DNA from: Apostichopus japonicus
Taxonomy: Eukaryota; Echinodermata; Holothuroidea; Aspidochirotida; Stichopodidae
DNA length: 64,000 nucleotides
NCBI RefSeq assembly: GCF_037975245.1
Contig: NC_092561.1
Span: 18,895,008-18,959,007 of the forward strand
Direction of reading: 5' to 3'
Shown: positions 48,208 to 60,254 of the stretch, piece after piece
Numbering within the stretch: position 1 is the first letter of the stretch
How the letters are laid out: every line of letters starts with the position of its first letter
Made by a program: the position numbers and the translations under genes
The notes under the pieces: generated by a model
What the model saw: only the letters and a program-made list of their open reading frames with translations
What the model was told of the DNA's origin: nothing
Databases searched by the model: none

Positions 48208-48211
48208 TTAA

Positions 48212-50861
48212 ACAGAGAACAGAATTACATGAATTTTTTACCCTTCATGAAACTTTACAAATTTACCTCAAACAGCAGTTCACACACAGAAAGCAAACAC
48301 AGTAATTGATTTTATCGTTCTTTGTTTAAACCAAAATTGTATTAATTCATGAATATCACAAATTTATTTACATGTACTTCATACAAGGACCAGCATCTAA
48401 AAATGTAATAACAAAATAAAACATAATAATATGAAGTTATTCAAACTTTAGAATACTGGGAACAGATTGGAGCAACTTTGCAAATTACCATATATGGCTT
48501 GATATGCAAGTTAGAGATACAATAAAAAAAAAAATTAATAACTGAGTATATCCAAGAAAATCCGTCCCACCCCCAAATCTATATTTTATGATGAAGAAAG
48601 CCATAAACTGAATGGCTTACAAGTGAGTTTTCATTGCAAGAAAAAAGTTCTGAATCTATAGTTTATTACTGTTTAAAGAATAAAGAAGCCCGCGGTATAT
48701 CTTGAATTAAAATGCTAGTTTACAGCGGTCAATAGAGTGTTCTTTTCTTAAAATTAAATTTAACCACACAATAGAATAAGAACTAGCCCTTATAAATGGT
48801 ACAATTTTCCACCGAGGGCAAATAGTTTGCATAAGTTTTTTTGTAGCCCCCAAAAATGGAGACTTCAGCAGGTAGTATAGTCCAGGGATTAAAATTCATT
48901 ATTTGCTGGAACTTTTCTATATCTGCTTTAGAGCCCCAAAACCACATTCTAGCAGCTTTTTGTGTCATTGAGATAAAACTTTACAAAACATGGTCAAATC
49001 TTTATAATGCACCTGGCAACATCTGCCTACAAATGTGATGTCATTATGACAGTTGTCCAACAAGGGGTGTTTGCTTTAAATTCTGTAAAGTGTGCAAATC
49101 ATTTATCCACAGGAAATGAATGGAAGTTGTATTTTGTATTTCTTACAAAACGATTAAGTTTGAACAGTCGTGAAATTCTAACAGGAAGAGAGCACATTAA
49201 CAACTGAACAAACTTTGAAAGAGTGTCCAAAACTTTTAAGGGTAATTCAAAAGTGAGTTATAATAGGAAAGTCAATGCTTTTGAAAGAGCATATCCTACG
49301 ATGACATTAAATGAAAACCTTGCTTGTAACAACTTTCCAGGAATTAGGGTTTATCTGGTAAGAATTATTTACATTTAATCAACCACATCTTGAGTAAAGA
49401 ATAATAATTGAGAATTTCAACCTTCAATGTATAGTTGTCACTTCCTACACACATCAGTATGTCTCCCAGGGCAACAGCATTTTAATTGACTATAACGGTC
49501 TCAGCCCAGATTCTTGTATGTAAATGAAGCTAGTATTGACTACTTTTCATGTTGCAAGGGTTACAGGTACAGGGGAAAGCGTGGATGATCACTGTATAAA
49601 ATGAAACCCAAGTTTCTGACAATTTAAATGTTGTGAAATTGTTGCAGAAAACATAAAAAGAAAAATATGAGTTTTGCTCACATTTTCACATCCACGGCTC
49701 ACCTTGCTTGGCCACAGAATTCATATTGGTGCTTTTATTAAAGCATTCCATGGTAAGAGGTATAGACGAAACTAAAATATGTACATAAGTATTTACACTA
49801 AGAAAATTAATATTTACAATGCGGTCCTCGGAACGTCGTTACAAGAAAATAACATTGGGTGGCATGCTGTGGCAGATTAACAAAACAAACGATGAACTCT
49901 AAAGTCCGACATCACATTTTACGACCAATAAATGGAAAACTTGAATCGGCATCAACATCAATAAAATTGAGCGTTAAATGGTAAATAGTTTCAGAACATT
50001 TGCCGAAAAAGTTTCCCCAATTATCAAACTGCCTGTAACAGCACTGAAAAATAGGCAAACACTTCCAAAACTTTGTAAATGTAAAAAATCAAGACAGTAA
50101 TTTACATTTGACAATAAGGCATTGATGCAAATATTATGAGAGGAAATGTTTTCCGCTTTCAATAAAATAAAAAAAAGGTAAACCATCCAATCTACAGACA
50201 AAAAGTCATGGAAGTTGCTAACGGTTGCCACTGAATCAATCGTACATTAATGTTTTATGAACATGACAATAAATGCTCCGATCAGCTCTGAAAAACCTTG
50301 TACGCGATACCATCACCGACGAAATCGTTCATTGATCGACGCTTGGACAACTAGAGAGCCAATGAGCTCTTGCTCTCTTGTACACCAATCCTTGAGATAG
50401 CAATTTATCTCCAACTGCAGAATCCTACCACTGTCAAGACTCATCTTTCTGTCAATGTTTGATCAGATACACCGCCCCCAATTTCAATTTTTAATTTCCT
50501 CCCTTGCCAAACCTTGCATTGATTGACACCAAATCCATGTTACAGATTATCCACCCCATCAGAAGAATCCCATCGGCTACCGGACCGATTCCAAACCAGT
50601 TTTTAGATCTCGTTTCCGCCTCTTCTGATATGGTCTATGTGTGCCAGAAGTCCTGTCCACTCCACAAACCCTTCCTCAGATAGTCACTGGTGGCAATTTT
50701 CCATCGGATTCAATGGGATATTGACGCCTTGGATACGGCCACCTTCTGCCAACCCTCGAGCGACCATACCTTGAAAATGAGGCCAGCGGTCATCGCAATG
50801 GGAATCATTCCGTTGGTCACCGCAGATCTGCTGTTTATTCATGAAGGAGGAGGAGCATAAA
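48212..50861 (-). other. Presumed long 3' UTR or 3' flank of the RAD21-motif gene
   Basis: AT-rich, free of the dispersed repeats seen elsewhere. Possible minus-strand poly(A) signals (TTTATT on the plus strand) lie near 49734 and 48363. No splice-supported coding exon seen. A minus-strand open stretch over 50870-50688 exists in another phase of the last exon (see the gene entry). Confidence 0.4.
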
Positions 50862-53800
50862 TCAATGATGTGAATTGGAAGATATGGTTTGCTTCTGTGA
50901 TACTTATACCACTAATTCAGGGTGAGACATATAAAGGTATTAAATTTAATTTGAGCTTCCTGAATCAGACTACACTGGTGTAAACTGCCCTGGTTCCAAC
51001 TGCCCCCTCCCCCCCCTCCTCCACCCATCCACCATCACACTGCCTTGAAGATTTTGTTACCGACTAGTGTCACAGCTTGTACATAGCAACCAAATTAAGC
51101 ACAAAATCTTCTATACAACAAACATATTACAGAAACATCTAAACTGTGTTATGTAAGAAATCAAAGCTGTGGTATTTCCTTTTCTTATGTTTATCATTGT
51201 ACATTACAGAGAGGGGAGGTGTACAACCATGCCATATATATATATATATATAGATTAATGTCCATGCAAGAAAAAACATATTGAACTGTGTGTAACACAA
51301 AGCAAAAGCTCTTATATTTTTCATTTCACTTCAAAGATAGTGGAGGTGGTCTAGTACAAACATAACATATCTATTGAATAAAAATGTAAACAAAAATTTT
51401 TAATTTTAAGGAAATTATTTAACAGTCAATACTAACCAAATGTTTATCTCTTGCTTCATCTAACTTCCGACTTAAAGCTGAAAGGAAAAGAAAGAAGAAA
51501 AGAACAGTATTGGATACAAACTGATTCTCAAATATAAATTTGAATAATTGAGGCAAAAATGGACAAAAATGGAACAAAATTGTGACTGGTTAAAGGAGCA
51601 TTCTGATAGATAAATATGACTGTTTCAAATGAAAAAAAAACAGCTCCACATTTTTACAAATTCAGTAAAAGCACAACACACCAGAAAAATTCCAATTCAC
51701 GACTGGTTTCGTCCTTTTGGGACTCATCAGGCGAAAGTAGGAATCTAACCCCCTGATCTTGTGTCACGAACCGAAGTCCTTACCACTCGACCACAGTGAT
51801 TCGACTGGTGTGTGACCGCGTATAAATTGGCTTTGTATAACTGTCATTGAGGGCGTATAGCCCAAGTGTTATGATTGTACAGAATGCACCCCTGGTGCTT
51901 TGAATCTGACAATTTACACAGAATAACCACTCTTTATAGGCAAGCCAATATATGTATATATATGTTTACAAGTATAACTCTATCATGTTCTGAGAAATCT
52001 GATCAAACCGTCCACGAAATCACGTAGCAGAATACCGTTCCTTCAAGGAATCATCAATCTCGTTCATCTATACTCACCCAGCTGACGATGTCTTCACAAA
52101 TGTCATATTTGACTTTCAGTGCTTTGTCTTTCAAAGGAGTCTTCTTCCTCTTCTTATCTTCCGTTCTGACCGCCGTTAAATTCCTTGAAAATACCTAATG
52201 AAAGACATACATATAGAAAACACTGAGAATATGTTTAACAACCATGATATGTTCTGGAGGGACCCAAAAAAACCCTACCTCCCACTCCCACTCCCCACCT
52301 GAAGCCAATACCAGGCGGCTATACTGTGGATATCTCACTGGCAAGGAGTATCAAAGTTATTAGATGGCACCTTATGGAATGCCAAAAGGGACAAAAACCA
52401 GGTTAACAACATTGCAGGGATGAGCCTGGGGTAAAAAAAAAAAATCATGGAACTTTGCAAAAATTGCGGTATAGGCTCCAGTTTGCGTATGCTACAGTGT
52501 GTTAGGATAATAGTTTTTGTCCCCGAGGTAGAAAAGAAATCACGGATATTCCGCGAATTCGCGGAAAAAGCTCATGCCTGGATATAAGAGGGCATCTTAT
52601 GGAATGCCAAAAGGGTAAAAAATCAGGTTCACAACTTTGTGTGCAATTAGATGCCACTGCAGGAAATTGAGCCTGTGTTTGATGATTGTTACTTTGCAGT
52701 GTGATGACTGGCACTGTGTCAAAAAGAAAGGCTGCAGCAGCTGCAACCTGCCCTGCAGCCAGACTGAATCAATATCATACAATAGAGATTTATCTCCGCA
52801 GACCAGTAATGTCCATTGTGTGAATCCTGAACTACAAAGTAAAAGGGATAACATCCTACTCAGCTTGGCTGCAGAATGCTGCAGCCTGCTCAACGTCCTA
52901 CTTTTGACACATTAATACCTTTCTCAAGTGTTGCTCGTAGTCATTTATTATATGACACTAAATAGCATCACATAAGGACTTGAAGAGGCATGTGTCACTG
53001 TGTGACAACTTAATATTCACATAATGGCCAAAAGTTTATCACTAGGAGTGTTAGCTCAGTGGTTAACGCCGGTGCCTTTCAATCATATGGTCAGTTTGAG
53101 TCACTCCCAGATTAATGTATGTCATCCAGTTACAGAGTTGTTGACAATTAACAATTCATAATCATGGACGTTAAATATGAATGTAAGAGACTGACTTCGG
53201 TCAGCTTGCGGCTTTGATAAGCCAATGAGGCTTCTTTGCGAGTTCCTGCTTGCAGGAGGATCTAATATACATACATACATACTTTATCTCATTTGTGTCT
53301 GGTTTGGCTTGCCACAGAATCTCAACATGAAACACTGACTGACACTTACATTCAGTAATTGCTGGGAAGAGTGTGGCCTGCCGGGGAAGCCAAACAGTGT
53401 ATCTGAATCGATGGTGCTTGTATACTCCATGACCTGTTTGGTGGGCGGGGCCAGGTCTAACCCTTTCACGATATCCGAAGTATTGAGAAGCTGTGACTTG
53501 AAGCTCGCACCGGAAAGTTGAGTTTCTTCGTCCAGAATCTGTTTCCGCTTTTTCCCAGTCTTTTGGTTAATTCTCGAATTGCGTGGTTGAGCGGCTAAGA
53601 GGAAAAAAGGAAACAAAAACAACATTACCAACTTATGCAAGGATTCCAGCATTTGCACGGTCAAAGGCAAGCTGTCAGTGGACGTGACAGGGAATCAATT
53701 TACCTGTCGTAACGTTCAAAATCATGGACAGTCGGGCAAGTGCGCACGTAAATAAGACAGATTGAGATTTTGTCTGTTCTTAGTCGTGTGGAGTCCCCTC

Positions 53801-56800
53801 AACATGTAGCAGATTCCCATCGGTAGTTCAAAACCGAAAATTGCCTCAGCAAATGTAACCAATCAAAGGGGTTTTCCGTTTTGCCTGTGACCTAAAGGAG
53901 CACTGGCCATTCACAGAAGACAGTAGTTGCGTGTGTTCAGCAGTGGTTTAGTTCTGAGAGAGTCAGTTGTAATTAGAGTACTAGTCATAATGCTGTGTAC
54001 GTCTCTTCCAGAGAATCAGAAACACATCACGTCATCATAGCCATAGCGTGAGGCGGAATAGAATTACTGGAGATCAAAACAATAGTCCACATTCTCCTTA
54101 GCAACCACTCCTACTGACCACAGATTTAAGGCTGGTAAAATCACATCTGTGTGTCACAACGATCTTACCTGGGTAAACCATGGCGCAGTGATGCAATTAC
54201 ATGAAGGATCTATTCCAGTATGAAGAACCAATGAAAGGAGCAGCTAATCTTGAATTAAGAACCAATGAAAGGAGCAGCTGATCTTAAATTAAATCACCAA
54301 TGAAAGGAGCAGCTTATCTTGAATTAAATCACCAATGAAAGGAGCAACTAATCTTGAGTTAAATCACCAATGAAAGGAGCAGCTAATCTTGAATTAAGAA
54401 CCAATGAAAGGAGCAGCTAATCTTGTAATTAAATCACCAATGAAAGGAGCAGCTAATCTTATAATTAAATCACCAATGAAAGGAGCAGCTAATATTGAAT
54501 TAAATCACCAATGTAAGGAGCAGCTAATCTTATAATTAAATCACCAATGAAAGGAGCAGCTAATCTTGAATTAAATCACCAATGAAAGGAGCAGCTAATA
54601 TTGAATTAAATCACCAATGAAAGGAGCAGCTAATCTTGAATTAAATCACCAATGAAAGGAGCAGCTAATCTTGTTTAAATCACCGATGAAAGGAACAGTT
54701 AATCTTGAATTAAATCACCAATGAAAGGAACAGCTAATCTTGTAATTAAATCACCAATGAAAGGAGCAGCTAATCTTGAATTAAATCACCAATGAAAGGA
54801 ACAGCTAATCTTGAATTAAATCACCAATGACAGGAACAGCTAATCTTGAATTAAATCACCAATGAAAGGAGCAGCTAATCTTATAATTAAATCACCAATG
54901 AATGGAACAGCCTATCCTAAATTAAATCGCTACTCATTGTTTAGTCTGTAATGTAATGACTTCAGACGTAACTAACCTGGTTGCTGGAAAGTGTTCGGCA
55001 AGGCTGACACTGTGGTGGTTGTGGATGTTTGCGTGAGTACCTGGCTGATGTTAGAGACCGGGACCAGCTTACCGTCCACCAACACTTGAACCTGTCCAGG
55101 AGGCCCGCCCTGTATGTGAACTATTAACTGAGTACCTGGAAGAGAACGAGAAAGACAACCTTAATTTATTTACTTGCCTGTAATTACATTGCTCGATATC
55201 AGTCTGTCAACAGTTGGGATAATAATAATAATAAGTAATATTTATATAGCGCATAATCAGCAAAGCTGCTCAAAGCGATTTACGAATGTAAAACCTAAAA
55301 ACAAATAGTAACAAAAAATCCTAAATATTAAATAAAAAGAACCAATAAGGCATAAAATGTAAAAGCCTAAAGCAACAATATAAAAAACACCCATACTAAA
55401 CAATAATAAGAAAAATATATATTTAAAAAAAAAAATAATAATCAAAAAAACCTGAACGCATATAGTCCAATACAAATTCAGAAGTATGTCAATAGTAAAA
55501 TAGTTCCCCCAAAAAAAGTAAAAAAATAAATAAATAAAAATAAAAAATAAAAAATGAAAAATATAAAAATATAAAAATAAATAAATAAATGACAATAAAT
55601 GCAGCAGGTAATGAGTAAGTGAACACATGATCCTTACAGCAAGAAAGGGACAAGGTTTGTCTTTGGCCCAAACTATGTTACGATACATGCAGCAATTGAA
55701 TGAGGGGTGCTAACCTTTGCAAACAAGGCTGATGATTCGCTGAGACTAAGCCACTTACCTTCAGGTTGATTTTGTAACGCTTGAGCGAGGAGATTCTGTT
55801 CTTCGAGCTGGACGCTTAATAACGTCATAGGAGCTGTTTCACTGGTATTTAAATTACCTGCAAACTCTGAGAAAAATGAAATATCGATATACTGTACAGT
55901 GTACACACGACGTATTGAATCGAAAAATATGACGATCAAAGATCGTCCAGAAGTTGATGATTTTTTCATTATTATGGGCACAAATGCCAATTGAAGAATT
56001 AATTTTGAACCAACAGTAGACTAGTAATTTGGGATGGGCAGGGGGGAGGTGAGGGGCAGCAGATGCATACATGAGTAACATTTAAGAACACAGTAACAAC
56101 ATTTGTAAAATTTGTGAAAGACAACCTGTGGCCGCATAACTTCTTGTTTTAATCCATATATGAAGTGCGGCAATCAAAATGATGATAAATATTAGCAATT
56201 TTACAGGTTCTCTGGGTCATGGTAAATAAATAGTTGCAGCTTCAATATCATACTGTACAGGCTGGCAGAGCATATTGGTTATACTTTTGTAACTGAGCAA
56301 ATTTATAACACAATTTAATCTATTCATTGAGTGACTAGAAAAAGGAATTTAATTATTGGCAAAAGCACAAGGGCATGGAAGCAACTTGTGGATTTGATTT
56401 TGCCATCTATTCGAATGGTGGAAGCATATTGTGACTGACAGAAAGAAGGGTATGGACAATAAAATCCAATCATCAGGGATGGCTGAGGGGGTGGTTGAGG
56501 GGGTGGTTGAGGGGGGTGGTTGAGGGTCTTTTACTCACCTTGGTCTTTACATGTCAACGCCTCCGAGTCATTGGACGCCAGTTGATCAGTCTTGTCATTA
56601 ATATTCATCATGGAAGAATCTACAAATTATAAAAATAATACATGTATATATTCCAGCATGAATATTCATGAAGACCAAATTAGATCAGTATTATAAGGAG
56701 ATGGGAGCATACAGTAGTTTACAAGATCTATGCACAACTTAATACTGATGTATTTTGAAAACTCTACCAAAAAGAGATGGCAAAGGTGGGGAGGGGGGGG

Positions 56801-57697
56801 GGAATATCTTGGAGGTTTGATCAAATAATTTGATAATGCAATGAACCAAATTTTAACCTTTTCAGTTAGCCCAACACTAACATTCAAATCCAAACTATGC
56901 AGGAATGTGGCCATGTACTGTAAGTTTCAAACCCTTTTAGTCTTAAATTGCCATTGTTTTAAGCCTTAAAGGTCTGCTATATAGACCCCAACTATAGCAC
57001 GCTATCATAAAAAAGTTTCCTGAGATTACGTAATCGACCTGCCTTGGGTCGTAAAATGACCTCTTTTTTACCAATTAGGCTGCAACACCTGCTACATTTT
57101 TTTTCTTGTATCAGGGTCTTTGTGTGAACGCTGTATGATTAACGTACACTGTAGACATGAACTTATTTCTACACACAGTGTTTTTACTTAAAGAGCCTAA
57201 TGGTGTTAAGAAGCTATGCAGGCTAATTCTAGAGGTCAGATTAAAATATGACCCAAAGAAAAGCCAAGCAGTGGAGTGTTAGCTCAGTGGTTAACGCCGG
57301 TGCTTTTCAATCATAAGGTCCCCGGTTCGAGTCACTCCAAGATTAATGTATGTCGTCCAGTTACAGAGTTGTTGACAATTGACAATTCATAATCATGGAC
57401 GTTAAGTATGAATCTAAGAGACTGACTTCGGTCAGCTTGCGGCTTTGATGAGCCAATGATGGCTTCTTCGCGAGTTCCTGCTTGCAGGAGGATCTAAAAT
57501 ACATACATACAAAGCAAAGCGTCTGTACAATTTATTCCATTTTTTGGGCTAGAAACCCTAGATCCTATATTCATACCTGGCGGTTGATTCTTGACGACAA
57601 CTTTCAGTTCGTCATCCGAAAGCTTCTCTTCCTTGATGATTTCCTTGTCGTCTACCTTCTCAACCTTCACGGCTATCTCTGGTTTCTTGTCCTCCAT
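50862..57697 (-). CDS. Unrecognised nuclear-type protein with a RAD21-like segment
   Basis: Minus-strand exons: 57697-57577 (ATG at 57697), 56619-56539, 55866-55759, 55135-54977, 53594-53350, 52194-52074 or 52078, 51477-51437, 50894-50862. The first five are firm: GT-AG, continuous phase, 238 codons. For the sixth, the consensus donor (after 52078) breaks frame with the next exon. A weaker donor 4 nt on (after 52074) keeps it and gives about 302 residues. Order: acidic/basic lead (KVEKVDDKEIIKEEKLSDDE); Gln/Leu-rich part (LEEQNLLAQALQNQ); GGPPGQVQVLVDGKLVPVSN; a Thr-rich linker; basic GKKRKQILDEETQLSG; then SDIVKGLDLAPPTKQVM and LFGFPGRP; a Lys-rich tail (KKRKKTPLKDKALKVKY). The LDLAPPTK stretch resembles the conserved middle of RAD21/SCC1 cohesin, but the N-terminal and winged-helix cohesin ends are absent. 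Probably nuclear. Function unknown. Confidence 0.7.
51690..51900 (-). mobile_element. Decayed tRNA-derived SINE
   Basis: On the minus strand, GTGGTCGAGTGGTAAGG and GGTTAGATTCC resemble tRNA boxes A and B at a suitable distance. Next to it is GACTGGTTTCGTCCTTTTGG. Too degraded to define the ends. Confidence 0.4.
52417..52580 (-). repeat. Dispersed repeat (inverted copy)
   Basis: Reverse complement of the 39365 and 41827 repeat (CAGGGATGAGCCTGGGGT, GCTACAGTGTGTTAGGATAA), continuing into TTCCGCGAATTCGCGGAAAA. A similar palindrome occurs at 39006-39030 in TMTC3. Confidence 0.75.
52725..52893. mobile_element. Small repeat element with GGCTGCAGCA ends
   Basis: Left GGCTGCAGCAGCTGCAACC, right GGCTGCAGAATGCTGCAGCC, so the ends are inverted and partly self-complementary. 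Same family as 33521-33921 but without its minisatellite expansion. Confidence 0.6.
53046..53282 (+). mobile_element. tRNA-derived SINE, family B
   Basis: Head GTTAGCTCAGTGGTTAACGC (box A) with a decayed box B, then GTCCAGTTACAGAGTTGTTG-type and GACTTCGGTCAGCTTGCGGC blocks, ending in a (CATA)n tail. About 235 bp. In an intron of the RAD21-motif gene. Confidence 0.88.
54205..54925. repeat. Minisatellite, about 35-bp unit
   Basis: About 20 units of TCACCAATGAAAGGAGCAGC plus TAATCTTGAATTAAA, with variants (GAACAG, TATAATT). Ends 50 bp from the donor of the RAD21-motif gene exon 4 (54977). Confidence 0.95.
55214..55620. repeat. SINE/LINE 3'-tail fragment and AT-rich tract
   Basis: AATAATAATAATAAG then TTTATATAGCGC and CTCAAAGCGATTTACG, the reverse of the 3' end seen in the family A SINEs. 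A long A-rich tract follows on the plus strand. Minus-strand Phe/Tyr-rich open frames here are low-complexity artefacts. Confidence 0.5.
57273..57510 (+). mobile_element. tRNA-derived SINE, family B
   Basis: Second copy, better preserved: GTTAGCTCAGTGGTTAACGC and GGTTCGAGTCACTCC as boxes A and B, the same body as 53046, and a (CATA)n tail. In an intron of the RAD21-motif gene. Confidence 0.9.
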
Positions 57698-58047
57698 ACT
57701 GTAACCTGCGGTAGAAAAGTCGTCTGTATTTAGCTGAAACCAGAAATGAGTAACGGCAATGTAGACCATTTGCACTTTACACCAAACTCCAGACTGTGCA
57801 AGTCTGCCAAAAATTTAGCTGTGCCAGCTGTGTGAAATACTTGTGCTTATTTAAATTCCTTTTTTTAAATCTATAAAAATGAGCATTGCGGTATGTAACA
57901 GAGAACGCAAATTAATGGGACATGTGAAATTACCGGATACCACTGGTCATATTTATTGAAAAGATCATCGAGAAATATTGCAAGTTATGCCAGTGATCAG
58001 CTAACAGGCTAAACAGGTTGTCAATAATCAGGAGTAATTATATAATA

Positions 58048-58788
58048 CAGGGCCACTCGATGATTCTATCTGAGCATCCGGATGCGCGGATGCTCAGTCT
58101 CACCCCAGTACATATGTGAGTAAAAATGTCAAAGTCCAAGTTCTTTCTTTTTGAGTGGATGCGCGGATGCGCGGATGCGCGGATGCGGGGTCAAAAATTT
58201 CCTAAGTCCTTTCCTAGTACTTCTGTGGTGGAATTTTAGAGGGCGTCGCACATGTACGGATGCCTTTTAAGAACAACACACTATTGATGTGGTATATCTT
58301 CGTACATGCAGGACATTCAGTATTTGAAATACGTGATGGTATATGTGGAAACTTTTCGAAAATTTTCTAAGTCCATTCCTAGTACTCCCGGGGTGGATGC
58401 GCGGATGCGGAGTCTACAACGACACACTATTGATGTGGAATATCTTCGTACATGCAGGACATTCAGTATTTGAAATACGTGATGGTATATAGGGAAACTT
58501 TTCTAAGTCCATTCCTAGTACTCCCGGGGTGGATGCGCGGATGCGGAGTCTACAACGACACACTATTGATGTGGAATATCTTCGTACATGCGGGACTTTT
58601 AGTATTTGAAATACGTGATGGTATATAGGGAAACTTTCTAAGTCCATTCCTAGTACTCCCGGGGTGGATGCGCGGATGCGGAGACATACGTGATGGAATT
58701 TTAGAGGGCGTCATACGTGTACGGACATGTACAGACACACCGCGCATCCGCGCATCCGGATGCTGGGAAGAGTTAATGAATGGCCCTG
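58048..58788. mobile_element. Inverted-repeat element with GGATGCGC-rich internal tandem units
   Basis: The left end CAGGGCCACTCGATGA and right end GTTAATGAATGGCCCTG are inverted; inside each is GCATCCGGATGCGCGGATG-type sequence. Between them, three to four units of about 140-150 bp repeat (CCTAGTACTCCCGGGGTGGA, TGCGCGGATGCGGAGTC, TTGATGTGGAATATCTTCG, GAAATACGTGATGGTATA). CAGGG ends resemble hAT-type elements, but I could not confirm an 8-bp target duplication. Lies in the 5' intron of the RAD21-motif gene. Confidence 0.7.
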
Positions 58789-59426
58789 TATTCTAAACTT
58801 GTACCAATAATCAGACTTGAAAAGGGTCAGATGGGATAATTGACACTCAAACTTTTCAATTATGAACTGAATATTATACTGAATTCCTGTGTGTTATGTG
58901 TCTACTGTACATGTCCCAGATTTTCTGTTAGCATTTTCAATGCTTCTTTAGTGTTACAGCATACACATAGAAACTTTCCTCATGTAGGCCTAGATCCTCT
59001 TTGATGTTAGACACTAATTCATCAAAGATACTGCTCACATCGTGATTCCATGATTAAGTGGTTATAACAAAACACTATCTGAAGTTACACACGTTAGGCT
59101 TCAAAAACTAGGCAAAGCCAAAGTTGGCTTGGCAACACCATGAAGACTTGCATCTTTGTGCTAGGCTATTGGCCTACTCGTTGAATAATGTGCGATGCAT
59201 AAACAAAAATAGCTCACGTTTGATATTATTTTATAATTTACCACATCGCATGACGTGCCACAAATAAGGCCTAGGGCCTATGCCTACACTGGAGTAACAT
59301 TACAATATTATTACTAAACCTTGACTATAGCTAATGTCAGGTAGCGGTTATGCGAAAAGAAGTCCAAAGAACGTGCTTGGGAATTTTTCAAAGGACATTG
59401 ATATAAACATCAGAAATAGTACTTAC

Positions 59427-59640
59427 TTAGAAAGCCACAGGTTGTGAGATGATCAGTAGTTGAGGGTCTAATGCTTCAAAAATTCAAACAATCTTGGACT
59501 TCATAAATTCATCTTTCACGTTACAAGAATGATTTTAAGCAGTAGCTATGCACATAGGCTACAACACTTGACGTTCGACATCGGCGGCCTCATCGAAGGT
59601 AGCAGCCACTAAGAGTAGACACTAACAGCAGCCACCAAGA
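59427..59640 (-). promoter_or_regulatory. Possible non-coding first exon and promoter of the RAD21-motif gene
   Basis: A consensus donor (GTAAGT on the minus strand, 59426-59421) follows a non-coding stretch, and an acceptor lies just before the start-codon exon (57706). The exon start is not determined. Inference only. Confidence 0.35.
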
Positions 59641-60254
59641 GAAAAAGGACAATAAGACATGACACACAGTACTGCCGTCGTGTGTGTCTGTTAAACTGAC
59701 CCTGCGGTCGAGTGTGTGTTGATCAATTAGTGCATAAATAAGAAAGGAATTGTTTTATTCATTTTTTTTTGCAAAATCGATTAAATTGAGATATCGACCT
59801 AGTTGAGAGGTCCGGTTAGCACCACATCCACATTAAACTTGAGAGGTTCCTCTTCAAGTGGTATATCTCTACTATCGGTAACAGAGCCGACTTTTTTTTT
59901 TACCACAAGTGGCCTTAAAAGTTTTAATCCCGATAGGGACCTCCCTAAACGTTCTGTATATAATATAATGTATAATGATCCCAAAAAATTGTTACTTTTT
60001 TTTACTACCCAGCGCTCGCCACAGTGTACAAACATCAGTGGCCAACGGCGCGTAACGTTGATGTATACACTATTGGCTGTGTTAGTGGCCACTGTTTTTG
60101 GCTGCTCTTAATGGCTGCTACCTTCAAGCAGGTAGGCTACATCGGCGCGCAAGCCTAATGCATGTTTTGCTTGACCAAATTGAGGTATGTGATAAAGCAA
60201 GTTTGTTGTTAAAAATTGCTATATCGAAATCGCCGCCTTATTGCTACAAGTTTT
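59641..60254. other. Intergenic stretch
   Basis: No gene. Overlapping open frames on both strands at 59799-60111 have no recognisable product. Confidence 0.4.

Noticed and set aside
50688-50870. Minus-strand frame reading MNKQQICGDQRND at the RAD21-motif gene end
   Set aside because: Would need a different splice phase from the preceding exon; in the supported phase the protein stops at 50862, so this is more likely 3' UTR.
55257-55688. Phe/Leu/Tyr-rich membrane-like frame on the minus strand
   Set aside because: Translation of an A-rich tract next to a SINE tail; low complexity and no homologue recognised.
59799-60111. Overlapping open frames on both strands of about 100 codons
   Set aside because: Antisense shadows of each other with no domain or splice support.
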